Below the pieces are notes generated by a model. It had not been told where the DNA came from. It did not search any database and worked only from the letters and a program-made list of their open reading frames with translations. From Psoroptes ovis (Eukaryota; Arthropoda; Arachnida; Sarcoptiformes; Psoroptidae): a stretch of DNA of 64,000 nt. The position numbers were made by a program, and so were the translations under genes. Shown here one piece after another: positions 1 to 12,749 of the stretch. The DNA lies in contig PQWQ01000009.1 in the NCBI GenBank assembly GCA_002943765.1, forward strand, positions 1,240,001 through 1,304,000. The letters are read 5' to 3'. The stretch's first letter is position 1, and each line of letters opens with the position of its first letter.

Positions 1-632
1 GTTGTTGGTGCTGGTGTGGTGTATATGCATGTGACTTTAACAAATACACACAGATATATGAAAAGAAAGAGAAGAAAAGCAGTATAATAATTTATCTTTG
101 AATGAATATGATATAAAAAATTGTTTACAATTTAAAATTTTTCATTTATTTAGCACACGATTTTCAATGAAATTGAATTGAAAAATTTTGCAGCAAAAAA
201 AACAATGAAACAATTAATTGATTTGTTTCAATTCAAAAATTCAAAGCAAAATTTCTGAAAAAAAAATTCTCTGAAAAACTTTCAAAAAAAAAAAAAATGC
301 ATCTCTGGAATTTCAATTTCAATTTTAAATATAAAATTTTCACTGAAATGAAAATAAATAAATAAATAAATACAAATATATATATGGAAAACAATTAAAA
401 GTTATATTTATTTTTGAAAATTGAATTTGATTTAGTTTTAGTTTCATTTATGTTTGGTACTACTATTTTTTCTGGCATTTTCCCACAGTGTAGTAGTGAA
501 TCCGAATAAATAAAATGCCAAATAAATAAAATGAAATGAAAAGAGAGAAATCTAATAAAAAAAATTTTCAATTTGTTTTTTATTTTTTTTCACGAAGAAA
601 TTCCGTTGAATTATTATTATTATTATTATAGA

Positions 633-712
633 TTAAGTTGTCCGAAAAGTTCTGGCCGATTTTCATAAGCAACTCTATCGGTTGAGCAAAATGAACTTTT
701 CGGACAGCCTGA
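633..712 (+). mobile_element. MITE copy 1 (subfamily A)
   Basis: About 80 bp with terminal inverted repeats close to TTAGGTTGTCCGAAAAGTT and its complement. The core reads GCAACTCTAT then AAAATGAACTTTTCGG, which defines subfamily A in its forward orientation. AT-rich TA-containing flanks fit a mariner-type TA target duplication. Confidence 0.8.
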
Positions 713-2048
713 TATACATTCACATGAACCAAAAAAAAAAAAAAAAAAAAAAGTTTCAAACAGGAAATGTTTTGCTGTGTGTGTGTCTCTTTGGTTCTGT
801 CTATGGTACTATTCTTGTTTGATTCTTAGGGTAATTTTGTAAGAGCAAAAAAAAAAAAAAGGAATTTCATTGAAGTTTGTCGTTTGAAGAAAATCAAAAT
901 GACAAGAAATTGGATGAAAATTGAAAATTTGATTCATTCATTGATTTTTTTTTTTGTCTCTTGATTACACACATTGATTCATTCATTCATTTATTCTTTC
1001 AATAGAGAATTATTTATTTCCTTCAATTTTTTATTTTTATTTTTAAAATTACACTATTTTAGAATGTGTGTAAATGTGTGTCAATTCATTTGGAAACAAA
1101 TGAATGAATGAATGAATTGATTAGTATTCAGACAGAATGAATAATTTTCAGTTTATTTTTTTTTTTCCTGTAAATGTATGTAATATATATCGACAAAAAA
1201 GAGATGGTTATAATTAAGACAAACTTTATATTTGAAAAGAATTTTGATGCTTTGATAATGATAATGATGTTTATATGGGTGAAAAAAAATTATGTAAATT
1301 AATTTTAGAGATAATAATCATAAAGTAAAGAAATGAATTGAATAGTGTTAAATGGTGAAATAAATGTGTACCTTTTAGTAATAATAGCAAAAGTTAAAAC
1401 CTTTGAAAACCTAAGAAAAACCTTGGAAAAACCTTAGAAAAATCTTTCAGATGGATAAATGGAAACAAAAATTCCATTAAAATAAAAGAATTTCGGCTCA
1501 GAATATTTCTTAGCCTTAAAATCCACACTCACGGTACTCATCATCATCATATCAATCATTGTATTAATCATTGATATTATTGAATATTTTGTTCAACAAT
1601 AACAACATTGATCCATCATCTTCATCAATCATCGATCGATCAATCGATCAATGGCATATGGATAATGGATATACATTAATATCACTCTCAAGCATATGAT
1701 CGAATACAGTTATTATTATGGCCTGTAATACAATATTTATACGTCAAAACATTTTGTCTATGTTGTCATAAAAAAAACGAAATTACATGATTATTATTTG
1801 AAATAATAATTAATTGATATGTGTTGGTCAACCAAACACCATCAAAATGTATGAATATATGATGATAATGATGAATATAAATTTATGCAAAAATGATGAA
1901 TAAATAAAAAAAATACTGTAAAATGATATGAATTTCAATAATAATAAAAATATAATGTACATTTCCTGGTTTTTGTCACGAACTACCACACATCATCATC
2001 ATCATCATCAACAACAACAACTGCATGATATGGATAGCTAACAAAATA

Positions 2049-2128
2049 TTGTGTTGTCCGGAAAGTTTTTGCCGATTTACAGATTGAAAAACATGTAAAA
2101 ATTGGTAAAAACTTTTTGGACAACCCAA
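2049..2128 (+). mobile_element. MITE copy 2 (subfamily B, diverged)
   Basis: Left end GTTGTCCGGAAAGTTTTTGCC and right end GGTAAAAACTTTTTGGACAA are inverted repeats of each other. The arms extend into GCCGATT, as in subfamily B. The core is diverged from the other copies. Confidence 0.65.
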
Positions 2129-2393
2129 ACCATTATGATCATTCATATTTGAGTATTACAAATGATGGATTTTTTTTCCATCCAGAAAAAAAAACTTTGA
2201 CAAATAACAATAATGTGTCAAATACATAAATGAATGAATAAGTGAATAAAACATCACATTACATCACATCATTTTTGTTTAATGTGTCTGGAATATAATG
2301 AAAATCAATGAATGAATATGAAAAACAAGAAAAAAATTCGACTAACTGATAGAATACAAGAAATACAAAATCAATTAATGGGAAGAATATATT

Positions 2394-2475
2394 CAATGTT
2401 GTCCGATAAGTTCTTGCCGATTTTCGCGAACAACTTCATTTTGATTAAGCGAAATGAACTTTCCGGACAACCTAA
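2394..2475 (+). mobile_element. MITE copy 3 (subfamily A)
   Basis: Left arm GTTGTCCGATAAGTTCTTGCC, core CGAACAACTTC and GATTAAGCG, right arm AATGAACTTTCCGGACAACC. This is the forward subfamily A arrangement. Confidence 0.75.
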
Positions 2476-2920
2476 ATATATTCAATTCTGGAACATGCTG
2501 TTCCGGGCTGTTGGTGAATTATCAATTTAGTTTTCTGACAAAAAAAAAGATGATTCAAACAAGAAGAATGAATATATAAAAAAAAATGTTTGAATTTCGA
2601 AATTTTTGCATTTGAAATCTTTGTAAATTGATAAAAGTGAAAATGGAAATGGAAATGGAAATGAAAATAAATAAATAAATAAATAATTGAATAAATAAAC
2701 AAGCATAGAATTGAAAGTGTTTTATGGAGTAATGTATTAATTTATCTCTGTCGATTTGCATTTGTAAAGTTTTAATTTTTTTTTTTCTCAGTAAATTTTG
2801 CGATAGAAATTTGCTGAAAAAAATAAAAATAAAATGAATACAAATAAAAACTTTAAATGAATTAATATTATTCATCATCAAAAAAAATTGTCGAAATTGA
2901 ATTTTAAATTTTATTTTCGA

Positions 2921-3001
2921 TTAGGCTGTCCGAAAAGTTTTGGCCAATTTTCATATGCAACTCTGCCTGATAAAGCCGAATGAACTTTTAGGAAAGTCTA
3001 A
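2921..3001 (+). mobile_element. MITE copy 4 (subfamily A, decayed right end)
   Basis: Left arm TTAGGCTGTCCGAAAAGTTT is intact. The core GCAACTCTGCC and AAGCCGAATGAACTTTT is recognisable. The right end is decayed (AGGAAAGTCTAA in place of CGGACAACCTAA). Confidence 0.7.
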
Positions 3002-4195
3002 TAATATTTTTGAAAATTTCATAAAATTTAAATTAGGAAAATTTTATTACAAAATTTGCGTCGATGTTCTAATGCAAACATCATGATTATTATTATCATT
3101 GTCAAATGTGAATGTAACATTTGACGACACCAAAAAAAAACTGCTGTGTCGTTTGCTAATTTTATCATTCATTATTATTAAATTTGAACAATCAAAGAAA
3201 ATTTGAAAATTTAAAATTTCTGAAAATTAAATTCAACGACTAATGAACACACCGAAAGCACAAATGTGAAAGCAATTTTAAAGCAGAAAAATGTTTTTTT
3301 CATATTTTTTTTTTTTTTTGTTTTTGTTTTTCATTAATTAGGCAAACACAAACATGAATAAATGAATCAAAAAAATGTTGTGTAAATCAAAAAACTAAAT
3401 GAATGGAAAACAAAATTTTTTGACAAATATAAATCATGTAAATCTCGCTGGCATACACATTAATGAATATTTCTATTTGGAAAAAAATTTCAATTTTTCT
3501 AAATTTTGTTTCATAAATCTAGAAAAAATTTCGCATAGAAACAAGAGATTTTCAATGGGTTTTTCAATAAGTTTTAGAATGGGCGCCTGTGTTTCATTTG
3601 GGCCTTGGATAGATAATGTTTGGCCAAGTAAAACATCGAACAAGGCATATGACTGTGTGTATGTATATTTTCAATACATAGATTTTTTGGAAGCACAAGG
3701 AAATGTTTTTGCTTTTTTTTCTGGGTTCCTCAAAAATAAAAAAAAAACTTGACAATTCAGATAAATTAAAAACTTTTATTTAAAAAATCTCGATATTTTA
3801 CACAATTTGATTTATTTGTTTGCCTGTTCGTTCGGGGTTCCAGATTCTATGCTATCGACGAATAATGAGAAGGAAAAAAACGAATCGAATCGAGAAATCC
3901 TAGCAGAGTTTAACCCTTTCACAATCATCAAGGAAATACTGAACCATATGTGCAGAAACAGAAGCGAATTTCAGTTTTGAAAAAAATGGAAATTAATTTA
4001 ATTTTTCTTATTTTTTTTTGGAAAAATGAAACAAATAAATCAAGGAATAAGGAAATTAAATTTAGGATTTTTCAAATTAAAATTCCAGAATGAATATAAT
4101 AATATACTGAATGTAAAATGAATGCATTGAGTTTTTCGTTTTTGCTTTGTATTTTGACGCATTCATTCGTAGCTGATAATACAAACACGAAAAAA

Positions 4196-7100
4196 ATGTC
4201 AAATAGAATACGATTCATATTATCACGATTACCAGGTTTTCGTCAAACAATCAACAATACAATTAATATGACGAGAAAATTTGCCATAATCAACAAAAAT
4301 AATAATGATGAAATGAATGATTCATTGTTATCAATGAAAATTAATAATAATAATATTAATATTGATGATGATGATGATGAATATTTTGGCGGCAGCGGCA
4401 GTGGTGCTAAAATAATCAATTCACCAATATCAAATTTGAATAATGATGATAATAATAATAATGAATTAATGAAAATTAATCAAATCATAATCGATGAGAT
4501 CGTATATGAACCGAAAATAATTTCAATAGAAAATTTTATGAATAGCAATGGCACGAAAAATACGATCGATTGGCAACGTGATTCAGTATCGATATTTGAA
4601 TATGAGAGAACATCATCATCATCATCATCATCATTAATAAATTATTATTATTTTGCATTGATTGTCAATATTTATCCCGATTTCAATGTATTACTGACAG
4701 AATTTAGTCGGCTGGAAAATGCGCTCCAAATTCTACATGGATCACCATTAATAAATTTGATAAATTTATTTGTACCATTTTTTAGAAATTTTAGGTAATT
4801 TATATGAGATTTCTGAATTCCAATGAATTTATTTTGGGATTGAAAAATGATTTTTACAACTTAATTTATTGTTATCATCATTTTTCTTTTCCAACCATTC
4901 ATCAATACGGCATAGACGTGATGAAATTGTGGATAAAATTATCAAATTACTTGAATGTTATCGTGATAATTCTGATTGGAAAGTAGCACATTTTGCTGCA
5001 TATTTTAATCATGTAGATTATTTTCTAAACACGACAATTGAAGAACTTGAAGATCGTAACAATGCAGATCAATGGTCACCATTGCATATTGCTGTATCAA
5101 TGTCAAATATGTACATTATTGGTTTAATGCTGAAAAGTGGTATGGATGTTTTCCTTGTCGATTCAAAGCATTGGACCGTAATGCATTTTGCTATGTTAGC
5201 ATCGCCACAAATATTATCGACAATGTTGGAAATGTCAGCATTTTATCAACAACTTAGACACAGAGATAAATTCGGAATGACACCATTACATGTAGCATGT
5301 TTAGCACAAAATTTCAAACACATAAGACATGTCATGATACAGGGCGTTACCACACAACAATTGACAATTAGAGCACCGAAACCTAGCATACAAATCAATT
5401 TATTGGAATGGTATCAAGACTATTCAAAATATATTCGTTTTGATGCCAATCAAATTGATGAAAAATTTGATTGGACTACCATAAAACTTTGTGGCAATCC
5501 ATTGCATTGGTGTAAATGTTGGTCAACATTAAATCTTTTGATCGATATGCGAGCATTCAATTTAAATGAACGTGATCGAAACGGCGATACACCATTGATG
5601 GCATTCATTAATCGTTTGCCACCAATCAAAACAAAACCATTGAAAATGACTGAGAATGAAAGAAAGTTCATTGATTCTAATGTTGTAATGGCTGATAGCA
5701 ATTCTAAAAAAACAATTCCACCCAATCAATATCACCAATCATCATGGCCTGTAATCATTAATTTTCATATAAGTTGGATGTTGCGTTTAATAACAGCTGG
5801 AACACGATTGAATGCTCGTAATCATGACGGTAACACGGCACTTCATCATGCTGTAACCAATGGATTCATTATGATTGTACGATTGTTAATAATATTTGGT
5901 GTTCGAATTAATTTACGAAATAGAAGAAATCAAAGTTCATTACATATGGCTGCATTCAAATTAAAACAATTATATATTTTACAAAATAAAATCGATCGTC
6001 GTTTAGACCGAAGAATTCGATCCAAAATGAAATCAAAAATAGGACAAATGAAGCAGCAACAGCAACAGCAACAACAACAACAGCAAAAATCAGAACAAGA
6101 ACAACTAAAAACAACGAATCAATCGACTAAAATTAATAATCGTAATATTGAACGACAAATAAAAATATATGAACATATTGTTCAAACATTAAAATCGGTT
6201 GGAGCTAGAAAATGTCCATATCGAATCGATGATTGTTGTACAAATGATTGTTTCGGAGTGATTGAAACGAATATGAATAAAGATAAATCATTATCATCAA
6301 CAAATAATAATGGTAATGATAATCAAAACAATAATGCACCGAATGATGAATTAGATGAAAAATTATTCTATTTAGACATAATAAAGCCAAAAAAGAAGAC
6401 AAACAACAACAACAATCAATCACAAATGTCTAATAATAATATAATTATATTGGATGGTGGAATAAATGATTCATTTATGAATCCTTTAATACAAATTATA
6501 TTGTTAAATGAGCTACAGCGTTATTTATCGAAACCATTACAAAAATATTTTCAAATAATCGGTGGTACTAGTTTTGGATTTACGACCGGTTGTTCATTAG
6601 CTAATGGTCGGAAACTTTTTGATACATTAAATTTCTATTTAAAATTAAGATCAAGTTTTCGTAAACCATTAATACGAATGCAAGAACAAAATACTGATCG
6701 TCTGGAGCAAACACTATTGACAATGTTCAATGATGCAAAAACTTTAGCCGATTTACGGCGACAAACTAATAATAATAAGAATAATGGAAATGATCATCAT
6801 CATCATCTTATATTAACTACGACTGTCATTGATGATATGCCAGCCAAATTAAAAATTGTCGATGATCAAATTGAAAATTTAACATTATGGAAAGCATGCC
6901 GTATATCGGGTCTTGGCGCTGGCCTATTCAAAACAATCGAACATGAAGGCGTTCCTTATTTTGATGGATCATTGATAGCACCAAATCCAACTATCGATAT
7001 ATTAAGTTTTTATTATAATCAAATTTTATTGAAAAATTTACAAACACCATCACCATCACCATCACCAACATCAACATCGACAATGATTAATACAAATAGT

Positions 7101-7809
7101 GGAATGCTCGCACCATCATCATCATCATCATCATTACATACAGTCGTTTCGATTGGAAGCGGTCGTATGGCTAATCGAACTCATATAACACCGATCGATT
7201 TGAATTCATTTCGTTTATATGCACCAAATTTACGAGTTTATTTCAATTATTTTCGTCAGCTAAGAGATTGGTTTGCAGGCATTCTACTGGAAACAGATGG
7301 TCACATTGTTCAACGGTAAAAATAAATGAAAATTCCAGTTCGTTTGTTTGAATAGAAGAAAACTGAAATGAATTTTCTTTTTTTTTTAATCTTTTTTTCA
7401 TTCATTTTTCATTTAAAAAAAACATTTGAAATTCAAATTACGAACGAAAAAAAACCGAACCAATAGTTCACGATATTTTGCCATTTCACATGGTATCAAT
7501 TTTGGCCGTATAAATGTATATTATGATCGAAAAAAAGCAAAAATTGAACTACAAGAATTTGATAAAATCATAGGACCATTATGGAATTATTCATCATCAT
7601 CTATAACATCATATAGCACCAATCAATATCAAAATAATCATCATCATCATCATCATTATCATCAAACATCAATGATTGCGAATCAATATGAAACATATAA
7701 TGTTATGCGTTCAGATCAATTATTATTGCTAATATTATGGCAAATAAAATGTCAATGTTACGAGAATCGTAATCAATTTAAACGATTAGCTAAATTATTG
7801 AGACAATAA
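4196..7809 (+). CDS. Ankyrin-patatin calcium-independent phospholipase A2-like protein (group VI)
   Basis: The model has three exons: 4196-4794, 4916-7315 and 7467-7809. The introns are 121 and 151 bp, and both splice phases agree (2/2). It gives about 1113 residues, longer than vertebrate PLA2G6 (about 800) because of Asn/Ser and poly-Gln insertions (poly-Gln near base 6055). The order matches PLA2G6: an N-terminal region, about seven ankyrin repeats (roughly residues 240-560), a patatin-like lipase domain (roughly 709 on), and a C-terminal block rejoined by the last splice. The lipase Ser is in GTSFG (Ser752, GxSxG kept) and the Asp in DGSLIAPNP (Asp883, family DGGLLANNP). The oxyanion glycine loop is altered: DGGIND where the family has DGGGxxG. 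Family members hydrolyse glycerophospholipids. Activity here is doubtful. An upstream in-frame ATG at 4118 adds a hydrophobic, signal-like stretch; I prefer 4196 because the family is cytosolic. A candidate polyadenylation signal lies at 8036-8041. Confidence 0.85.
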
Positions 7810-8783
7810 TAATGATGACATAAAAGACAAATGACACAAAAGAAAATCGATCCGGAAAAAAAATCAAAATTCTGTGCCATATATCTATGTCCATACAATT
7901 GATGGGGAGACATAATAGAATTTTCACGGAAAATTCTTCATTCAAAATAATCGGAAAAAAAATCAAAATTAATTAGATCAACCAAAATGATAAATGAATG
8001 CGAATTCATCATAAAATAACCAAAACAGCAATGATAATAAATGAATATTTGGTCATAAATTAATTAATTAATTAAAATAATAATAATAATAAAGGATTGT
8101 ATTTTGCTGGTGGTGGAAGGGGTTGAAAAACAATTTTTTTTCATTGAAAATGATGACACGAAAAATCACAAAATTTCTCTGATTATCCATTCATACATTC
8201 ATTCATTTCGTTTGCGTGTGTGTGTGTGTGTATAATTGAATTTTGAATTTTGTCAACTGACATGTCAAATAGGGATGATTATTATTATTTTGGACATTTT
8301 GAAAAATAATAATTTTTGGAATTATTTTGAAAACTTGGAAAATTTCATTCATTCAACTCTTATTCAAAAATTTTATTGAAAAAAAATTCATTTCAAACAA
8401 ACAAAAATGAAATGAAATCCCTCGAGAAAATTTTTGATGTTCAATTCAATTTCTATGCGTATTTATTCATTCACATTCATACATTCATAGATTCATTTAT
8501 TTACATGTATACTTCATCATCATCATTTGGAATGAATGAATGAATGAATGATGATTTGTTGATTTTTTTTTTCAGAAAACTTTAGTGCAGAACCCCAGAA
8601 AAAGAACCGGAATAAATAATACTGAAAATACTGGGAGAAAATTTTGAGGAAAAAAATTTGAGAAAATTTATTGTTTGTTTGTTTTTTTTTTATTCGTTTG
8701 TCTGTCGATTGTTGTTTAGTACAATGATGACAAATATAATAAATGTTGTATATTTCATAAAATGAAATAAGAATAATTTTATA

Positions 8784-8864
8784 TTAAGTTGTCCGAAAAG
8801 TTTTTGTCAATTTTCCCATTGGTATTCACTTTGAAAATCGATAAGAACTTTTCGGACAACCTAA
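8784..8864 (+). mobile_element. MITE copy 5 (subfamily B-like)
   Basis: Left arm TTAAGTTGTCCGAAAAGTTT and right arm AACTTTTCGGACAACCTAA are inverted repeats. The core between them (CCCATTGGTATTCACTTT) does not match subfamily A. The copy lies about 1 kb beyond the iPLA2-like gene. Confidence 0.75.
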
Positions 8865-9338
8865 CACAACAACAGAAGCAGCATAGAACTAGAATTGCAC
8901 TAAACCAAAAGGAAGAAAACGAAAAAAAAAAATTGAATTTTGAAAAAATAAAATAAAAATAAAAATGAAATCGAAACATTGGAAAACATTGACAACATTT
9001 GATAAATTTGAAACCGAAAAAATTTCAATTCAAAAAAGTATTTTGTATTGTATTTACAATTTTCATTTTCACAATCAAAATCAGTATCATTTTCATCATT
9101 ATTTTCATTATTATTATTATCATTTTCACATGAATAGAGAGAGTGAATTCAATTCAATTCAATTTGATAAAAATAAAAATTTTTTCCGTGTTTTTTTTTC
9201 AAAAATTTCAAACAATTTCTGAAAATGTAAAAATACATTATGATTTAACGAGTGCCTTTGTATTTGTATCTATGTGTATGTCTTTGTGTTTTATTCGATG
9301 TAATTTTGATGATTGATTATGTGTGTGTGTTGGTTGAT

Positions 9339-9339
<1 letters not shown>

Positions 9340-9373
<34 letters not shown>
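9340..9373. repeat. (TG)n microsatellite
   Basis: About 17 uninterrupted TG dinucleotides, directly preceded by a shorter GT run at 9321-9330. Confidence 0.95.
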
Positions 9374-9376
<3 letters not shown>

Positions 9377-10395
9377 AGTTAAGGAAAGATTTCTTGAAAG
9401 ATTTTTAATTGAATTTCTTTAAAAATGGAAAAATTTCTAAGAATTTTTTTTTTTGAAGAAGAAGAAGAAATGAAATCGTACAATTGGATCGTACGATCGT
9501 AAGAAATTTCATTGTTGAAATTCTTTCAAAGAATTTCATTTTGCTTTGTATTCTTTCATTTATCTGTCTCTTGTCAAATGAATATTTTTTGGGAATTGAA
9601 ATATACACTGAAAAAATAGAATAGAAATGATACACATTAATGATTTGAATCCACTGCAAAACACACAACAAACATACAACAATGATTCAATGTCTATTCT
9701 ATCAAAGTGTAATAGTTGAGAACGAACGAATGATGGAAATTTTTAAAAAATCATTTTCAAATTGAATTCAATTTTTTTTCATAATAAAAATAAAGATAAA
9801 AATTGAATTTCATTTGATGTACAATGTGTGATGTGATATGTTTGAGTGGTAGAAAAATTTTTAAAAAAAAATAAAATAAAATAGAATAGAAATCATTGTT
9901 TGACAATAATAGATACACATTCAATAATAATGATAATATTCAATTTAATTGCCGTTTTGTTATGATCAATCGGATTGTTGTTATTCGGATATATTCTCTC
10001 TCACACAGAGTGAATTGTTATAAATACTAAATAAGTAAGTTATTTATTTCGGTGTTTACGAAGCATTTTATTTTTTTCGATCACTTATTTAAGAAATCAG
10101 ATTTAAAAGACGAAAAAAAATAAAATGAAATAAAATAAAATTCAAAGGAAAAATTCAAAGAAAAATCAAAGCTATTGGAATTGTATCGCATTTATTATTG
10201 AATACGATTTAAATAAATCGATTTGATACAAAGATTATTATAAAATGCGCTCACTCACAGACACACATACTGACAAAGATAAAGATTATAAGTAAGTATT
10301 TCAAAGAAGATAATTCAATCCATTTTCTTTTGAAATCTAATTAAGTTTATTTAATTTGATTTTTTTTTATTTCGTTTGTTTCTGTTTTGTTTCTA

Positions 10396-10475
10396 TTAGG
10401 TTGTCCGATAAGTACTTGCCAATTTTCTCATTATTCCCTACGATATAATCGACAAAAACTTTTCGGACAACCTAA
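10396..10475 (+). mobile_element. MITE copy 6 (subfamily B)
   Basis: Left arm TTAGGTTGTCCGATAAGTAC continues into TTGCCAATTTTCTCATTA. The core contains CGATATAATCGAC, and the right arm is AAAACTTTTCGGACAACCTAA. The ATATAATCG core marks subfamily B. Confidence 0.8.
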
Positions 10476-11690
10476 TATTTTAATATTGTATAATTTTGTG
10501 ATATTAATTAATTACATTGCATTCATTCATTCATTTATTCATTTTCTTTTTAATCAAAATCAAAAGAATTTAAGCAACAAAAAAAAAATCAGATTATCAT
10601 CTCGGTCTATTGTTCACGTATATCTTTTGTTGTGTTTCACAAATCTTTCATTATTATTATTATTATTTAAATTATTACTTTATATTCATTTATTATTTAC
10701 TATCGTCGAACATAGTCGTTAGATATAAACAGGGTGATAAAGGGTGAATAATCTAATTTTTCAGTCTCGTTTTTTTTCATGGATACCTTTTTGATATGCA
10801 TATTTAAAATGATAATAAGCTAAAAGTTTGTGAAGAGAGAAAATTTGTTTATAATCATATATTCATCATTGAATAATACAATAATAATACAACAACATCA
10901 TTGAATGAAATGGTGAATTATTTGCGAGTAGAACGAAAGTGAAAATAAAAGAATCCACTCAAATATTGTATATGTATGCACCCACCATTTTCAAGAATAT
11001 TTATTTGTCGTTAATTCCAAAAACATACACATTCTAGTTCACATTTTTTTTTTCAGTTCTCTGGTGATAAAAGCTTATAGTTTTATGCAAAGAGTAAAAA
11101 ACAAAAAACAGAGACGAACAAAACAAAGCGAAAAAAGCGTAAAATCATCATGATGATGATTTTAATGTTTTTGAAAATGGAATGGAAAAAATGCGAATAA
11201 AATACGAATACGAATAAAAAATCAAATGTAATAGGATATAACCGAGTAAATTTTTTATTATTATTATTACCAATTGAATAAAATAAAATAAAATGAAATG
11301 AAATGAAACATACATCTCTATCTCTCTATGTGACGACATGTATGTTTTATTTGAAATTTCTTTTATTTTATTTTATTTTATTCTATTTTTTTGCAAAGAC
11401 AATTATATGCATTTGAAAAATTCCATTTTCACATTAAAAACAGCATAGAATCGAAACAAAAAAAAAAAAAAAAAAAAAAAATGTTAAAGAAGAATTTAAA
11501 TTCACACATTGATATGTGTTTAGGAGAAAAAAAACGAAGATATAAAATGACTGAATGCAAAATGAATGACAAAAATATTTGCAAAATAATAAAAAAAGAA
11601 GAATTTTGATGAAATTTTAGATTTCTTAGATTTTTATTATATGTGGGGAAATGAATGAATGAATGAGAAAATAATGTTTCTTTGTATATT

Positions 11691-11772
11691 TCAGGTTGTC
11701 CGAAAAGTTTTGGCCGATTTTCATGTGCAATTCTATTGTGAAAACAAAATGAACTTTTTCAGATAACCTTAA
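11691..11772 (+). mobile_element. MITE copy 7 (subfamily A)
   Basis: Left arm AGGTTGTCCGAAAAGTTTTG, core GCAATTCTATTGTGA and AAATGAAC, right arm slightly decayed (CTTTTTCAGATAACCTTAA). Confidence 0.75.
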
Positions 11773-12669
11773 ATATGAATTATATTAAGAAATTACATCA
11801 TTTCAATTTCACATAAAATTTAGGTTATTGACTTGAGAAAACATGTATTTTAATTCATTTTAATTTCTCTTCTTCTTCTTCTTCTTCTTACAATTTAAGA
11901 AAATGTATCAAAATTTGAATGAACAAATGAACGAACGAAACAGCAAGATACAAACAAGACAAATAATTTGGAATTGAAATATATTTTATTTGTGAAATGA
12001 ATAAATGGAAAAAACATGAACCGAAACAAAATTCAAGAAACTTTCGATGAAAAACATTGAATTTCAAATTAAAAATTATTATTCATTCATTCATTCATTC
12101 ATTATTCAATAATTTATAATTACTACACACACATATACATTTTCGGCTATGGAAAAACAATAATAATAAGAGATGGAAAAAAACATTGAATGACACACAG
12201 AAACAACAACAACAACAACAACAACGACAGCCCAAATACTAATTACAAATTAAATAATGCACTGTATATGCAATGATGGAGCGAAATTTGAAATTGGTAA
12301 ATTTCAATGATAATAGTTTTTTTTGTATTCATCTGCCAATTCATCTGTCTGTCAAAGGCCATTTTTAGATTTATTCATAGAATTTCGCAATCGCAATGTA
12401 TTTTCTATGATGAAAATTTTCATTTTCATTTAAATTTTGTCAATTTTTCAAAATTGAAGGTCAAAGAATTGTGAAGAATTGTGAAATGTGTTTTCAGTTC
12501 ATTTTGAATGTGCAATATTTTTCTCTGGTGGTACATCATTCAAAATAAAGGGAAATATTTCGACTAAATTTTTCCACCAAATAAAATCTATTAATATTTT
12601 AAGAAAATATGGTAGAAATTGAAATGAAAAAAATTCAAAAATCAAATAATATTGGGAACTAGGCAAATA

Positions 12670-12749
12670 TTAGGCTGTCCGAAAAGTTCATTCAGCTTAA
12701 TCAATAGAGCTGTCTGAGAAAATCGGCCATAACTTTCCGGACAACCTAA
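12670..12749 (-). mobile_element. MITE copy 8 (subfamily A, reverse orientation)
   Basis: It begins TTAGGCTGTCCGAAAAGTTC then ATTCAGCTTAATCAATAGAGC, which is the reverse complement of the subfamily A core. It ends AAAATCGGCC then CTTTCCGGACAACCTAA. Confidence 0.8.

Larger units (their letters stand above)
1..4195. other. Gene-free AT-rich region upstream of the iPLA2-like gene
   Basis: No credible coding exon is seen. The stretch is AT-rich with A/T homopolymers, ATTC/GAAT-type tetranucleotide runs and ATC/AAT trinucleotide runs. It carries four copies of the short palindromic element listed separately (633-712, 2049-2128, 2394-2475, 2921-3001). An open frame at 3399-3752 has no recognisable motif and is not called. 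The last 80 bases before 4196 contain a pyrimidine-rich tract ending in TAG at about 4171, which could be a splice acceptor for an upstream untranslated exon. Confidence 0.6.

Noticed and set aside
3399..3752. 117-codon open frame upstream of the iPLA2-like gene
   Set aside because: No motif, no splice partner and mostly low-complexity codons; it may be chance in AT-rich DNA.
4118..4195. Signal-peptide-like extension at the start of the iPLA2-like gene
   Set aside because: Group VI phospholipases are intracellular, and the segment ends in a splice-acceptor-like TAG, so it is more likely intron or leader; kept only as an alternative start.
9405..9671. Minus-strand 88-codon frame
   Set aside because: Low-complexity content and no recognised motif; typical of chance frames in this tract.
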